Shown here: piece after piece, positions 22,052 through 34,981 of the stretch
Position numbering within the stretch: position 1 is the first letter of the stretch
Layout of the letters: each line of letters begins with the position of its first letter
From: Petunia secreta
Lineage: Eukaryota; Streptophyta; Magnoliopsida; Solanales; Solanaceae
Length of the DNA stretch: 64,000 nt
Direction: 5' to 3'
Assembly (NCBI GenBank): GCA_029990175.1
Contig: JARKIP010000035.1
Span: 35,478,001 to 35,542,000, forward strand
Translations under genes and position numbers: made by a program
Notes under the pieces: generated by a model
What the model was told of the DNA's origin: nothing
Databases searched by the model: none
What the model saw: only the letters and a program-made list of their open reading frames with translations

Positions 22052-22803
22052 TGATGCAGCCCGATCACGTGCTGATCAAGTGATCGATCCACCGAGGAGA
22101 CCGATGACAAGAAACCAAGCCAAGCTGCTGCACGATGTGCACGTTCACTTAGCCTGGCCGAAGGAAAACAATTGCTCCGAAGCTGAGTGGCCGAGCTCAA
22201 GAATCGAAGGCACTATCTTCAGATTTAAGCCCGAAGGCAATGTGACCGAGGACAATGAGCTCGAAGACAATTGAGCGTCCGAAGGCAACAAGTGTGTGTT
22301 CGAGCAGACAATCGAGAACCGAAGCCAAGGCTTACCGAAGTTAAAGTCTGCCGAACACATTTTAACTCAGCCCTGCGTGGTTTATTTCTATTGGTCAACT
22401 GTGACCTAGTTACTAGTTTACCCTTAGGATTTCCTATATAAACAGTGTTTCCTTTCATTGTAAGTAGCTAGTTTTGAACATTGATGAATTGAATGAAAGT
22501 GCCGAGCACATTTCTTCTTGTCTCCGTCGTGAGCAAAACCCCGGTGAGGGCTTTTAAGGACTTGTGGCTTTCGGTTAGTCCGATTGAACATTCCTCTTGA
22601 TCATTCAGTTTGCAAGAGGCAATGTTCTCTTGAGGATTGTTGCATAGTATAGGTGATCCTTGTACCCCTTTTGATTGAGCTTTGAGACAGGTTCCTCACT
22701 GTTCTTTCGAAAGAAGCAAGTTTTGTCTTGCTTTTATCTTTATCTTTATTATTTGTTCTTCCGCGTTTGTGCTAGCAACCCCTTCGGGAATTGCATTGCA
22801 CCA
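22052..22803 (+). repeat. D 5' LTR
   Basis: TGATGCAGCCC...TTGCACCA, 752 bp. Rich in CCGAAG/TCGAAG words. Confidence 0.93.
22435..22442 (+). promoter_or_regulatory. D 5' LTR TATA box
   Basis: TATATAAA; 3' LTR copy at 50282-50289. Not enclosed in an inverted repeat, unlike A, B, F2 and N. Confidence 0.6.
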
Positions 22804-22806
22804 TCT

Positions 22807-22818
22807 TGGTATCAGAGC
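22807..22818 (+). other. D primer-binding site
   Basis: TGGTATCAGAGC three bases after the 5' LTR. Confidence 0.92.
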
Positions 22819-24021
22819 ACGGTTTGGGCTTGTTTCTACAACCCCAAATCCTGTTCACGTTATCTCTATTTTCGTGCGTTTTGCGTCTTTGTTTCCGTTT
22901 CGTGTTCCTGTTTTGTTTGTTACTGTTGGTGTTCTTACAAAAAAAAAAAAAAAGTGTTAAAGGAAAATTCAAAAATTGTGTTTGATTGTTGGTTGTTTGG
23001 GAAAAACAATCTTGGATTCTTGTTCACCATCGAGTTCTGATTCCAACGAATACCCGACGTACTGATTTCGTGACTAGGGTTTCTTGGTGAATTTTGGACT
23101 GTTTTGAGCTTTAATGGTGACTGAAAACTCGAACCCCACTGTGTTTGGAAGAAACCGGTGAAGATTGGTGGTTCTTGAGTGATTTGGGTTTGTTTGTTGC
23201 TTAAGAATCGAAGTTCTGAGTTTAAAATCGAAGTCCGTACGCCGGAAACTTGTTACAAATCGTAACAGTGTACGACTCGAACGAGCTGGATCTTAGCTCG
23301 AAGAACTTCGTTTGATTTCCTCCGTTGTTGTTTGGAACCGGAGTTGAAAGAAGCAACTCAGATCTGTTGAATTTCGTGGTCAGTGAACCGAAGTCGTTGT
23401 GTCCGTACGCCGGAGCAAGGTCACTGTTCCATTGTAGAAGAAAGGGGTTAAAATTTTAACATCAAAGCCCCAGGTGAAAATTGTCGGCTGAAAAAGGAAA
23501 GTGGATAAGGTAAAACCCTATCCGTACCAAGGAGGGACCACTTTTGTACGGACAGAAGTGGGTGTGATCGAAAAAGATTCCTAAAGGGAATCCAAAAAGG
23601 GTAGATTCTCCTAGGTTTTCACTTTCTTTCGTGTCTAATTCTGGTTGGTGGATCTTTTGAGTATTTGTTCTACTCAAGGTCGTACTAACTCTTTTAAGCT
23701 GATAGGAACTCGTGCGAAGGGGTGACCGAAGTCCAAACTTTCGTAGGAATTCTCTTGACTCCCCGAGCTCAGTTAAAAAGCATCCGTTCCATCGAGTCGA
23801 ACATCACTTCACTCTTCCCGAAGAGGCAGTGACTATTGTCGAACTTGAAGGATCTTAGAGGACCGATCAATCAGACGAGCCACTGTTAACAAGTCCTTGA
23901 GTGATCAAAAACCGAACCCATAAATTGAGTGGACCCGAGTGCCACCCATCAAAGGTGAGGGAGTGTGTGAGGTGATTTCTAACCCTAACATTTTGTTTGA
24001 TCTTTGACTTGTGCAGGTACA
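22819..24021 (+). other. D leader
   Basis: About 1.2 kb, no gene. An A-run sits near 22940; many TCGAAG and GTACGCCGG-type words; ends with CTTGTGCAG|GTACAATGG (24009-24024). Confidence 0.8.
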
Positions 24022-27000
24022 ATGGCTGGAAACGATGGCAAAAGCATTGAGAAGCCTGAGTTGTCGTTAGCCGATCTCATGGCTGCGATACAAGGCATCA
24101 GTGCCGAAGTAAGAGGAGTGAGTGCTCGAGTAGCTAACCTCGAGCAGGGAAGTGCGTCCGCGGCCATGCATGGGTCCGGCGCTGGAACAAGCCAATCCAC
24201 TCCGATGAAGCCTGAGCTGTATGCTGAGCTTGTACGACAACATCAGTTGACAAGTGAAGCAATTCGAAGAGAACTTAACTTGGGCAATCCCCAAGCTGCT
24301 TATCAAAACTTGGGCATTCCCCGAGGAGAAAGAATACCACCTCCAAGGACCCGAAGAGATCTTGGAGCTGTAACCGAAGAGGTTGATGAAGAGGAATTTC
24401 CCGAGGACGAATATGAGCGTGAGCCGCCATTCGCTCAACGAAGGCAAGCTCCCCGAGGACGTGGAAATTTCCGAGGTCGAGGTCGAGGCGCAAATGTTGA
24501 AAGAAATATTGGGCGTGAGGCTGATGATCGAGTAGATGAGTATCCCGAACAGGCTAGAGCTGTTCGAGACTCAAATTTGAACAGTGTCAAGATCACTATT
24601 CCACCCTTTAAAGGAACTAGTGATCCCGATGAGTATCTTGAATGGAAGCTTAAAATGGAGCGCATCTTTGAAACAAATGAGATGACCGATGAGAGAAAAG
24701 CTGCCCATGCCATTGCTTCGTTCGAAGCTTATGCATCAACATGGTGGGAATCTGACAAGAGGCATAGAAGAAGAAATGACTATCCAGTAGTCAATACGTG
24801 GCCACAGTTGATGAGAGCGATGGATGGTAAGTATTTGAGTGCCAAGTACAGGCAGACTCAAATGCAAAAGCTCTAAGAGTTAAAGCAAGGGACCAAGTCC
24901 GTCCAAGAGTACCACGATGAGTTTGAAAAGGTTCGATTGAATCTTGATCTGGTCGAAGACGAAGAGCAAGCCATTATCAGATTTAAAAATGGCTTGGCTA
25001 GGGATGTGTCATCTCAGTTGAGACTCCACGTGTATCACATGTTGGAAGATTTGTTTGATGCTGCCACCGAAGCTGAAAAATTGGTGAAGGACGATAAGGC
25101 AAACCGGTATCGAGGAGTCACTACTTCTACTCCTTTAAACCGAGGTAAAGAATGGAAGAGTCCAAACCAAACAAGTGCTAACACTGTTCGAGATTCGAAG
25201 AGACCCTTCGAAAGAGGTGTGGCCGTTAACCAACCAAGAGAAGTGGGAGGTAAAGTGCAACTAAACTCTCCTAGTGTTTCAAATATTCAGTGTCACAAAT
25301 GCAAAGGTTATGGTCACATGGCAAAAGAGTGTCCAACTCGCAAGGTCATGCTTCTGCTCGAAGATGGAACCGTCCATGAGCAAGCGAGTGACACCGAGGA
25401 GGAAATTATCGAGGAGACTGATCGAGCTGAAGTTGATGATGATCATGAGGCTGCCGAAGCTGATCATCCGGAAATGTTTCTTGTGGTTCGAAGGAATTTG
25501 AGCTGCATGACTCTTGAAGAAGAGGACAACCAAAGAGAAAACCTCTTTCATGCCCGATGTCGAGTGAGGGGAAAGGTGTGTTCGATGATCATTGATTCCG
25601 GTAGTTGTGCCAATGTAGTGAGCCAAACTTTGGTTTCACAAATGGGATTACCTACGATGAAGCATCCCCACCCTTACAAGTTACAATGGCTGAATGAGTG
25701 TGGAGAATTGAGAGTTGTCAAACAAGTGTGGATCAAGTTCAAAATCGGAGAGTATCAAGATGAAATGATATTTGATGTGGTTCCGATGCAAGCTTGTCAT
25801 TTGCTATTGGGTCGACCATGGCAGTATGACCGAACAGCTGTTCACAATGGCAGATCCAACACTTACACTGTGAAGCTCGATGGGAAGAGTTTCGTACTCA
25901 AACCCTTGTCTCCAAAACAAGTCACCGAGGACTATAAACGAATGAAAGAATTGAAAGAAGCGGCCAAAGCTAAGCTTCCGATAGGAGCAAAATTGGGGCC
26001 CGAAGAGATAAACTCACCGACCGAAGTGAAAGGAATTTGTGCAATCATGCAACCCGGTGAGATCTTACGAGGCAACGACCACGGTCAGATGATGATTTGC
26101 CTCGTGCACAAGGGTATCTTTCTAAACTCTAATGATGATTTTTCTAATGATAACCCTTTGCCTTTGTTTGCTCAAAAAGTTTTGCAGGACTTCGAGGACA
26201 TGTTTCCCGAGGAAATGCCAGGTGGATTACCTCCATTGAGAGGAATCGAGCACCAAATTGACTTCGTACCAGGGTCTCAAATCCCTAACAAACCTGCATA
26301 CCGGTGTAATCCCGAAGACACCAAAGAGCTCCAACGGCAGGTTGATGAATTGCTGAACAAGGGCCTCGTTCGTGAGAGCTTGAGTCCTTGCGCCGTTCCT
26401 GTTATCCTTGTTCCGAAGAAGGATGGAACATGGCGAATGTGTGTTGACTGTCGAGCAGTCAACAAAATAACGGTAAAGTATCGTCATCCTATCCCTCGAT
26501 TAGATGACATGCTAGATGAGTTAAGTGGTTCTTCATGCTTTTCGAAGATAGACCTCAGGTCCGGTTACCACCAGATCCGAATGAAACCCGGGGACGAGTG
26601 GAAAACCGCATTCAAGACCAAATTCGGTCTCTATGAATGGTTGGTGATGCCTTTTGGCTTATCCAATGCACCGAGCACATTCATGCGATTGATGAACCAT
26701 GTGCTCAAACCGTTCATAAATAGGTTTGTTGTCGTTTATTTCGATGACATACTTATTTATAGCAGAACCGTGGATGAACATGTCGACCATCTAAGGCAAG
26801 TACTTGAAAAGCTTCGAGAAGAGAAGTTGTATGCCAACTTCAAGAAATGCGCCTTTGGTGTCGATCGTGTAGTCTTTCTTGGATTTGTTGTCAGTGCTAA
26901 TGGTGTCGAAGTCGACGAATCAAAAGTCGAAGCCATCAAAGATTGGCCAACTCCAACCTCGGTAACACAAGTTCGTAGCTTCCATGGCTTAGCTAGCTTT

Positions 27001-28752
27001 TACCGAAGGTTTGTTCGTGACTTTAGCACCGTGGCAGCTCCTTTAACCGAGCTGGTGAAGAAAGACAATCCATTTGTGTGGGGAGAGTCCCAAGAGAGGG
27101 CTTTCCAAGAGTTGAAGCGGAGGCTTTGTTCTGCCCCGTTGTTGCAACTCCCTGACTTCGGCAAAGCATTCGAAGTCGAGTGTGATGCGTCTGGAGTTGG
27201 GATCGGAGGAGTGCTGATGCAAGACTCGAAGCCGATCGCTTACTTTAGCGAAAAGCTTAAGGGTGCAACTTTGAATTACTCTACGTATGACAAGGAGTTG
27301 TATGCCCTCGTTCGAGCACTCGCCCATTGGCAGCATTATTTGTGGCCTCGAGAGTTTGTGATCAAAAGTGATCATGAGTCTTTGAAACATCTCCGAGGTC
27401 AGGAGAAATTAAATCGAAGACATGCCAAGTGGGTTGAATTCATTGAAAGCTTTCCCTATGTAATTCATTACAAAAAGGGAAAAGATAATGTTGTGGCCGA
27501 TGCGCTATCAAGGAAATTTGCCTTAGCGACCACTCTCGCCTCTAGGCTCATGGGATTCGAAAGCATCAAGTCGATGTACGAGGACGATCCAAAGCTGAAA
27601 TGTGTTCGAGACGCAATCTTGAGTGGCCGAAAGGTTGAGAAATATCAGTGGCATGATGGCTACCTCTTCAAAAATGGGAGGGTTTGTGTGCCAGTGTCAT
27701 CGTGGAGAGAGCTCTTGGTTCGAGAAGCTCACTCAGGTGGACTAATGGGGCACTTCGGTGTCGATAAAACTCTTGGTATCTTGACCGAGCAGTTCCATTG
27801 GCCCAAAATGCGACGAGATGTGGAAAAACTTTGCAACGCTTGTCTCGTTTGCAAGAAAGCAAAATCGAAGTCCAACCCTCATGGATTGTACACCCCGTTG
27901 CCCGTGCCTGATCGACCTTGGGTTGATATATCCATGGACTTTGTCTTGGGGTTACCGAGGTCGGGGGGAGGACATGATAGCATCTTCGTTGTGGTTGACC
28001 GTTTTTCAAAAATGGCTCACTTTATTCCTTGCAAAAAGTGTGATGATGCACAGCATGTAGCTACATTGTTTGTTTCTAATGTGTTAAAATTGCATGGTGT
28101 ACCTCGTACTATTGTGAGTGATCGAGACTCGAAGTTCTTGAGTCATTTTTGGAAATGTTTGTGGGGTGCCCTCGGCACCAAGCTACTATTCTCGACGTCT
28201 CACCATCCTCAGACTGATGGACAGACCGAGGTAGTTAACCGAACCTTGGGATCTTTGCTTCGGGCAATGACCAAAGGGAAGGTTGGAAACTGGGCTGATC
28301 GTTTGCCCATGATGGAGTTTGCATACAATCGAACGGTGCATAGAATGATCAACATGACCCCGTTTGAATGTGTGTATGGCTTTAATCCTTTAATTCCACT
28401 TGATTTAACCCCATTGCCTCGAGATTCTGTTCTTGATTTTGAAGGTACTCGACGAGCAGCTGCCTTGATCGAATTGCATGCAAGGGTGAAGAAGAACCTC
28501 GAGGAGGCCTATGCAAAGGTTGCCTTAAAGAAAAACAAGGGGCGTAAAAAGTTGGAATTAAAGAAGGGAGATTGGGTTTGGGTTCACTTCCGAAAGGAAC
28601 GCTTCCCGAACCAAAGGAAAGGAAAGTTGGCTCCTCGAGGGGATGGTCCATTTCAAGTGTTGACCAAGATCAACAACAATGCCTACGTGATCGACCTCCC
28701 TGGTGAGTATAACGTGTCCAACACCTTTAATATTGCTGACTTAGTTCCTTGT
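24022..28752 (+). pseudogene. D gag-pol polyprotein with a nonsense codon in gag, cut by C
   Basis: ATG 24022 (MAGNDGKS). A TAA at 24874-24876 replaces the Tyr of the conserved KLYELKQG gag motif (TAT or TAC in A, C and G), so gag stops after ~284 residues. The frame then reopens unchanged through CCHC knuckle, protease (DSG), RT (YFDD), RNase H, HHCC and integrase (SMDFV, VSDRD, QTDGQTE) to GEYNVSNTFN. C is inserted at CTTGT (28748-28752), and the last residues resume at 49828. The start at 24937 is only an internal Met. Confidence 0.92.
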
Positions 28753-29073
28753 TGATGCAACCCAAATTGCATCGAGACCATTCACTCGAAGTCAAGCCAA
28801 GGACATACAAGACGCTCACCTACACTTGGTTTGGAGAGGCGTGGATGAGACGAGCTCGGGGAAGGACTTAAAGGCAATGCATTGGAGCTCATTCCATGTA
28901 GAAACAGGGCAGGAAACAGTGCAAGAAGCAGGGGAGCAAAACAGGGCAAAAACAGGGGAAGTCTGCTGAGCTTACTGCCTAAGACTGGAAACTTGCTCTT
29001 CGCGATCGCGTCCATCACTCACGCGATCGCGATGACCATTTCTTTTGCCTGCGCGATCGTGCCAAGCCTCGCG
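28753..29073 (+). repeat. C 5' LTR, first part
   Basis: 321 bp from TGATGCAACCC to the B insertion; ends TCGCG (29069-29073), the expected B target duplicate. Confidence 0.93.
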
Positions 29074-29375
29074 TGATAAGGGGGGAACCCACGAAAGCGA
29101 TAAAATGATAAAAGCGAGACGAGACTTACACTAAAGTCGAGTAGCAACGAAGAACTAGTTCCGTTACACCCCGAACGATTGGAAAGAATCACCTAACACT
29201 ATGCAACTATCCTCAAGAGTCACGAGGCTCGAGCAAATAGAATGATCGGAGATGGATTGAAGAGCAACTTGGATTCATCCAATTGATTTCAAGCCAAAAG
29301 GTTACAAGTTTTCAAGAGCTAAGCTCATTCAATGTGTTTTGTGTTCAAAGTAATGTAAGTGCAATAAATGAAAGA

Positions 29376-29396
29376 GGGGTGTTATAAATACACCCC
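29376..29396 (-). promoter_or_regulatory. B 3' LTR TATA box inside an inverted repeat
   Basis: GGGGTGT (29376-29382), TATAAAT, ACACCCC (29390-29396). Same arms as A although the LTRs are in opposite orientation; the 5' LTR copy is at 42092-42112. Confidence 0.65.
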
Positions 29397-29439
29397 TTTA
29401 CAAGGTTTTCCTAGCTACTGGTCCGAGTCTGCTTAAGTG

Positions 29440-29583
29440 TTCATCGCGATCGCGCATGATTATATGCGATCGCGAGGCACACTTAAAACTGAGTAGCGCG
29501 ATCGCGCGAGACACGGCGCTATCGCGAAGACAAAAGAAAGACTCTTCGCGATCGCGAAGATTGGGCACGCGATCGCGAAGAAC
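29440..29583. repeat. GCGATCGC array in B U3
   Basis: Five exact GCGATCGC cores plus a GCTATCGC variant; duplicated at 42156-42299 in the 5' LTR. Confidence 0.88.
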
Positions 29584-29607
29584 AAAAGTCCAGCTTCAGG
29601 CAGTAGC

Positions 29608-32600
29608 TCAGCAGATGTTCCCCTGTTTTGCTCTGTTTTGTTCCCCTGCTGCCTGCACAGTTTCCTGCCCTGTTTCAACGTTGAGTGAGCTCCAATGCAT
29701 TGTCTTCAAGTCCTCTCCCGAGCTCATGTCGTCCATGCCCTTCCGGATCAAGTGCAAGTGAGCATCATGAAGTGTTTGGGCTTGGCTTCTCGTAAAGGGC
29801 CTTGTGGTAGTTTGCCCCGCATCATTCTCCCCTTCTTGAGAAGATTTCGTCCTCGAAATTGAAGTATCCACCTCCACGGCACCATGATCTACATCAAAAG
29901 GAGCCAAGTCACTAACATTAAAAGTGTTTGATACATTATACTCACCCGGCAAATCGATCACATATGCGTTGTTGTTGAGCTTGGAGAGCACTTGAAAGGG
30001 TCCATCACCTCGGGGTGCCAACTTCCCTTTTCTAAGGTTTGGAAACCTCTCTTTGCGGAAGTGCACCCACACCCAATCTCCTTTCTTGAGTTCCAACTTC
30101 TTTCTCCCCTTGTTCTTCTTAAGGGCAACCTTGTCATAGGCTTCCTCCAATCGCTTCCTCGCATTGGCATGGATTTCAAGCATGGCCTTAGCTCGGTTTT
30201 TACCTTCAAAATTAACAACCATTTCCTTGGGCAAAGGGGTTAGATCAAGTGGAATCAAAGGATTAAAACCATAGACGCACTCAAACGGAGTCAAACCAAT
30301 CATGCTATGCAATGTGCGATTGTAAGCAAACTCCATAAGAGGTAATTTATCAATCCACGTCCCGGCCTTACCTCGGGTCATGGCTCTAAGAAGGGCACCC
30401 AAAGTTCGGTTCACCACTTCGGTTTGACCATCCGTTTGTGGGTGGTGGGATGTAGAAAACAACAACTTGGTGCCAAGAGCACCCCAAAGACACCTCCAAA
30501 AATGGCTAAGGAACTTAGAGTCCCTATCACTCACAATGGTTTGAGGCACACCATGCAACTTTAACACATTATCAATGAACAAAGTAGCTACATGTTGTGC
30601 ATCATGACTCTTTTTACAAGGAATGAAGTGAGCCATTTTGGAGAACCTATCCACGACAACATAAATGCTATCGTGCCCCCCCTTAGACCGCGGCAATCCC
30701 ATAACAAAATCCATCGAGATGTCCACCCACGGGCTAGTAGGAATAGGAAGGGGAGTGTACAAACCATGGGAATTAGATTTGGACTTAGCATACTTGCAAT
30801 CCAAGCAAGTTTTGCAAAGTCTCTCAACTTGCACACCCATCTTTGGCCAGTGGAATTGCTCCATGAGAATGGCCAAGGTTTTGTTCCTCCCAAAGTGACC
30901 CATCAAGCCCCCACAATGTGCTTCACGAACAAGCAACTCCCTCCATGAGGACTCGGGTACACAAACTCTTCCATTTTTAAAAATGTAGCCATCAACCCAT
31001 TGGTATTTCTCCACCCGCTCGCCACTCACTAGAGCATCATGAATGCTCTTGAACTTTGGGTCATGTTCATACAAAGATTTTATACTCTCAAAACCCATAA
31101 GTCTAGAGGCAAGAGTGGTAGCAAGGGCGAATTTCCTAGAAAGCGCATCGGCTACAACATTGTCTTTACCCTTTTTGTAATGAATCACGTAAGGGAAAGA
31201 CTCAATGAACTCCACCCACTTGGCATGTCTCTTGTTCAACCTTTCTTGGCCTCTTAGATGTTTGAGTGACTCATGGTCACTCTTGATCACAAATTCCCGA
31301 GGCCAAAGATAGTGTTGCCAATGGGCTAGAGCTCTCACAAGGGCATACAACTCCTTGTCATACGTGGAGTAATTCAAGGAAGCGCCCTTCAACTTCTCGC
31401 TAAAGTAGGCAACGGGTTTCCCTTCTTGCATGAGAACACCCCCAATACCCACCCCCGAGGCATCACATTCTACCTCAAAAGCCTTCCCGAAGTCGGGCAA
31501 TTGTAGCAATGGGGCGGTACTTAGCCTACTTTTCAATTCTTGGAAAGCCTTTTCTTGCGGCTCCCCCCAAACAAAGGATTTGTCTTTCTTTACTAACTCG
31601 GTGAGTGGGGCGGCAATGGAGCTAAAGTCTTTCACAAATCGCCTATAGAAGCTAGCAAGACCATGAAAGCTCCGCACTTGAGTCACGGTAGTAGGAGTAG
31701 GCCAATCACGAATGGCCTCTACCTTAGACTCATCTACCTCCACTCCTTGGGCACTCACAACAAACCCAAGAAAGACTACCTTTTCAACACCAAAGGCACA
31801 CTTCTTGAAGTTGGCATAGAGCTTTTCGGCCCTTAAAACCTCAAGCACTTGCCTCAAGTGGCCAACATGGTCGTCTATTGATTTGCTATATATCAAGATA
31901 TCATCAAAATAGACAACCACGAATTTGTTGATAAACGGCTTCAAGACATGGTTCATTAACCGCATGAAAGTGCTGGGTGCGTTGGAGAGGCCGAAAGGCA
32001 TCACCAACCATTCATAAAGACCAAATTTGGTCTTGAATGCGGTCTTCCACTCATCACCCGGTTTCATCCGGATTTGGTGGTAGCCGGACCTAAGATCTAT
32101 CTTGGTAAAGACACTTGAACCACTCAATTCATCAAGCATGTCATCAAGTCTAGGAATGGGATGACGATACTTTACCGTTATCTTGTTGACCGCACGGCAA
32201 TCAACACACATCCTCCATGTCCCGTCCTTCTTTGGCACAAGAATGACCGGTACGGCACACGGGCTCAAGCTTTCTCGAACCAACCCTTTGGTGAGCAATT
32301 CATCCACTTGCCTTTGCAATTCCTTGGTGTCCTCCGGGTTGCTCCTATATGCCGGCTTGTTTGGGATTTGGGACCCCGGAACAAAATCGATTTGGTGCTC
32401 AATACCCCTCAAGGGAGGTAATCCATCGGGCATCTCATTCGGGAACATGTCCCCATAATCCTTCAAAACATTTTCAAAAGCACTAGGCAAAGGGTTAGAA
32501 GAATAATCAATTTCGGAAGTAAGAATCATACCTTTGTACACTAGGCAAATGAGTAGTTTGTTGCCATCATTTCCTCGCAAAAGTTCACCCGGTTGCATCA

Positions 32601-34345
32601 TGGCACAAATGCCACCGGTAGAAGATGGTGGTGTCACCACCAAGCTCTCGGCCAAAGAGCTAGTCCCAACAACCGACTTAGCCTTTGCCGCTTCCCTCAA
32701 TTCCCTCATGCGCTTGTAGTCATCACTTACTTGCTTGGGCGATAAGGGCTTGAGTACAAACTTTTTACCTTCATGCTTCACCGTGTAGGTGTTGGCACGG
32801 CCATCATGAACCACATGTCGATCAAATTGCCATGGCCTTCCAAAGAGAAGGTGGCATGCTTGCATGGGCACAACATCGAACATGTGCTCATCCACATAGT
32901 TCCCTATCTTGAACTTGATTAAGCATTGTTTGACCACCCTCAATTCACCACACTCACTAAGCCATTGCAAACGGTAAGGACTTGGGTGTTTTAAGGTGGG
33001 TATTTTCAATTGGGAGACTAGTGTTTGGCTAATGACATTGGCACAACTTCCCGAGTCAACAATCATGGAACAAAGGAGACCCATGACTCGGCATTTAGAA
33101 TGGAAGAGGTTCTCTCTTTGTAAAGTCTCACTATCCTCCACCAACATGGCCCCTAAACTCCTCCTCACAACAAGAAAAGCATGGGCGTCATCATCATCCT
33201 CCATTGCAACCTCCCCCTCATCAACCCCCTCATCATCCTCTACTCCCTCTTCTTCCTCGGGTTCACTATCTTGTTCATACACCAAATCACCCACAAGAAC
33301 CATAGTTTTCCGGGTAGGGCAATCTTTGGAGATATGTCCATAACCCTTACACTTAAAGCATTGAGTAGAAGTAGAAATAGGATTACTTAAGTGAGTTCTA
33401 GAATTACCTCCCACTTGTGGTGTAGACTTTTCAAAAGGCTTCTTCACATCCCTGCTAGGGGTTGCACCACTTGAACTTGGGAACTTGGCATTGGGAGTAG
33501 GAGTCTTCCACTCCCTTGGCTTGCTCATGGAAGTAGTAGTACCACTCTTGTTTCGGAGAGCTCTCTCCTCTTTGAGCCATTTCTCGGCTTCGATGGCATC
33601 ATCACATAGCTTGTAAAGATCATCATATTTGTGGAACTTCAATTGTGAAGCTATGTCTCGGTTCAAACCCCCTTTGAAACGGATCATGGCCGCCTCATTG
33701 TCTTCCTCATCCAAGTCAAGACTCATGCGGATTTGCTCAAAGTCATTGAAATATTCCCCAACCGTTTTGGGGCCTTGTTTCAACTCATAGAAACGCTTGT
33801 GTTGGTCCACACGGTATTGACTAGTCAAGTACTTTTCATCCATCACACGGATCAACTCTTCCCAAGTAAGATTGATAGCCATTCCCGTCCTCCTTCTATT
33901 CCTCTTTACCGACTCCCACCACGTAGAAGCAAAGGATTCAAAGGAGGATATTGCATACTTGGTCTTCTTCACCTCGGGCATGTCGTTGGTGTCGAATATC
34001 CGCTCCATGGACAACTTCCAATCAATATACTCCACCGGGTCACTACCCCCTTTGAAAGAAGGAATAGTAAGCTTCACACTATTAAGGTTGTTATGCTCTC
34101 GACCCCCTTGGTGCGGCTCCGGTTGGCCTCCAAAGTTATCTCCATAACCACCATAATCTCTCCTAGCATTCCCTCCAACATACCCTATGGGTGGCCCTCG
34201 ACCTTGGCCTCTACCCCTATCCACATTGCGACCCCTAAATGGGAAGTGAGCACCATACCCACCATCACCATAATCATCCTCCTCCCCTTCTTGAGCTTGT
34301 GCAACTTGCTCAAGATGTTGAACATTTCGGATCGGTCCGGGAAGT
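29608..34345 (-). CDS. B gag C-terminus plus pol
   Basis: Open frame from the N insertion site to a stop inside the 3' LTR (29608). The frame is open upstream of the apparent GTG start at 34224. Order: Gly/Arg-rich gag, capsid (TWWES), CCHC knuckle CFKCKGYGHISKDC (about 33315-33362), acidic spacer, protease DSG (33055), RT YFDD (31900-31911), RNase H, HHCC zinc finger (HFGRNKT is a slight variant), integrase core with SMDFV, VSDRD, QTDGQTE, then GEYNVSNTFNV and the LTR-encoded tail. The N-terminus is at 40133-40505 across N. Confidence 0.93.
29825..29837 (-). other. B polypurine tract
   Basis: TTCTCCCCTTCTT on the plus strand, adjacent to the 3' LTR. Confidence 0.85.
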
Positions 34346-34685
34346 TGATAAGGGGAAAAACACGCGGAAGCTTAACAACGATATAAACTATGCGGAAGCG
34401 ATAAATAACAAGATAGGTGATATCAAAGATATCGGGGAAACAAGGATTGGGGAGTCAAGAAACGAGAAGAAAGAACGGATTAATGAATTCAAGACATGAA
34501 TTAATAATCCAAAAGGGAGAAAGTGAAACTCGAACCTTACAATGGACTCAACTAGGTGTCGATCGCCATAGGTTCCAAGTTAGTGAGATACATGAAGCCT
34601 CGGGCTTCGGACTAGAAAGGCTCGGCCTTCTCTAATTCTCTCTTCTCTCTATTCAATTCAAGCTAAAACTATGAAATGAAGAACA

Positions 34686-34706
34686 AAATGTGCTATATAT
34701 ACATTT
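34686..34706 (-). promoter_or_regulatory. N LTR TATA box inside an inverted repeat
   Basis: AAATGT (34686-34691) and ACATTT (34701-34706) enclose GCTATATAT. The same is at 39641-39661 in the 5' LTR. Confidence 0.6.
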
Positions 34707-34770
34707 ACATAGAGTTTTGGACAAAAATGGCCCTGCAGCTGATTCTGCCTCGCTGCTCAATACTTCTTCT

Positions 34771-34972
34771 TCGCGATCGCGCCAGGAAGGCTCGCGATCG
34801 CGCTGGGCATTCTTCAAAGCATCGCGATCGCGCTGGATTGGACGCTGTCGCGCAGAGATCGATCAACTGGCCTTCAACTCCTCGCGATCGCGCGAGATAG
34901 CACGCTGTCGCGCAGGGCAAATATATTCCTCTTCGCGATCGCGCAGACATGGACGCGATCGCGAAGAACACT
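34771..34972. repeat. GCGATCGC array in N U3
   Basis: Six GCGATCGC cores at ~25-80-bp spacing in 200 bp, plus GCTGTCGCGCAG variants. Same motif family as A, B and C; 5' LTR copy 39726-39927. Confidence 0.9.
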
Positions 34973-34981
34973 TGTTCTTCC

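Larger units (their letters stand above)
29074..29824 (-). repeat. B 3' LTR
   Basis: TGATAAGGGGGG...CCCCGCATCA, 751 bp. Contains the GCGATCGC array (29440-29583) and encodes the polyprotein tail (FTRSQAQTL, stop 29608). Confidence 0.94.

Noticed and set aside
24937..28755. Separate gene starting at Met 24937
   Set aside because: It is the continuation of D gag-pol after a single nonsense codon; the Met is internal to the capsid region.
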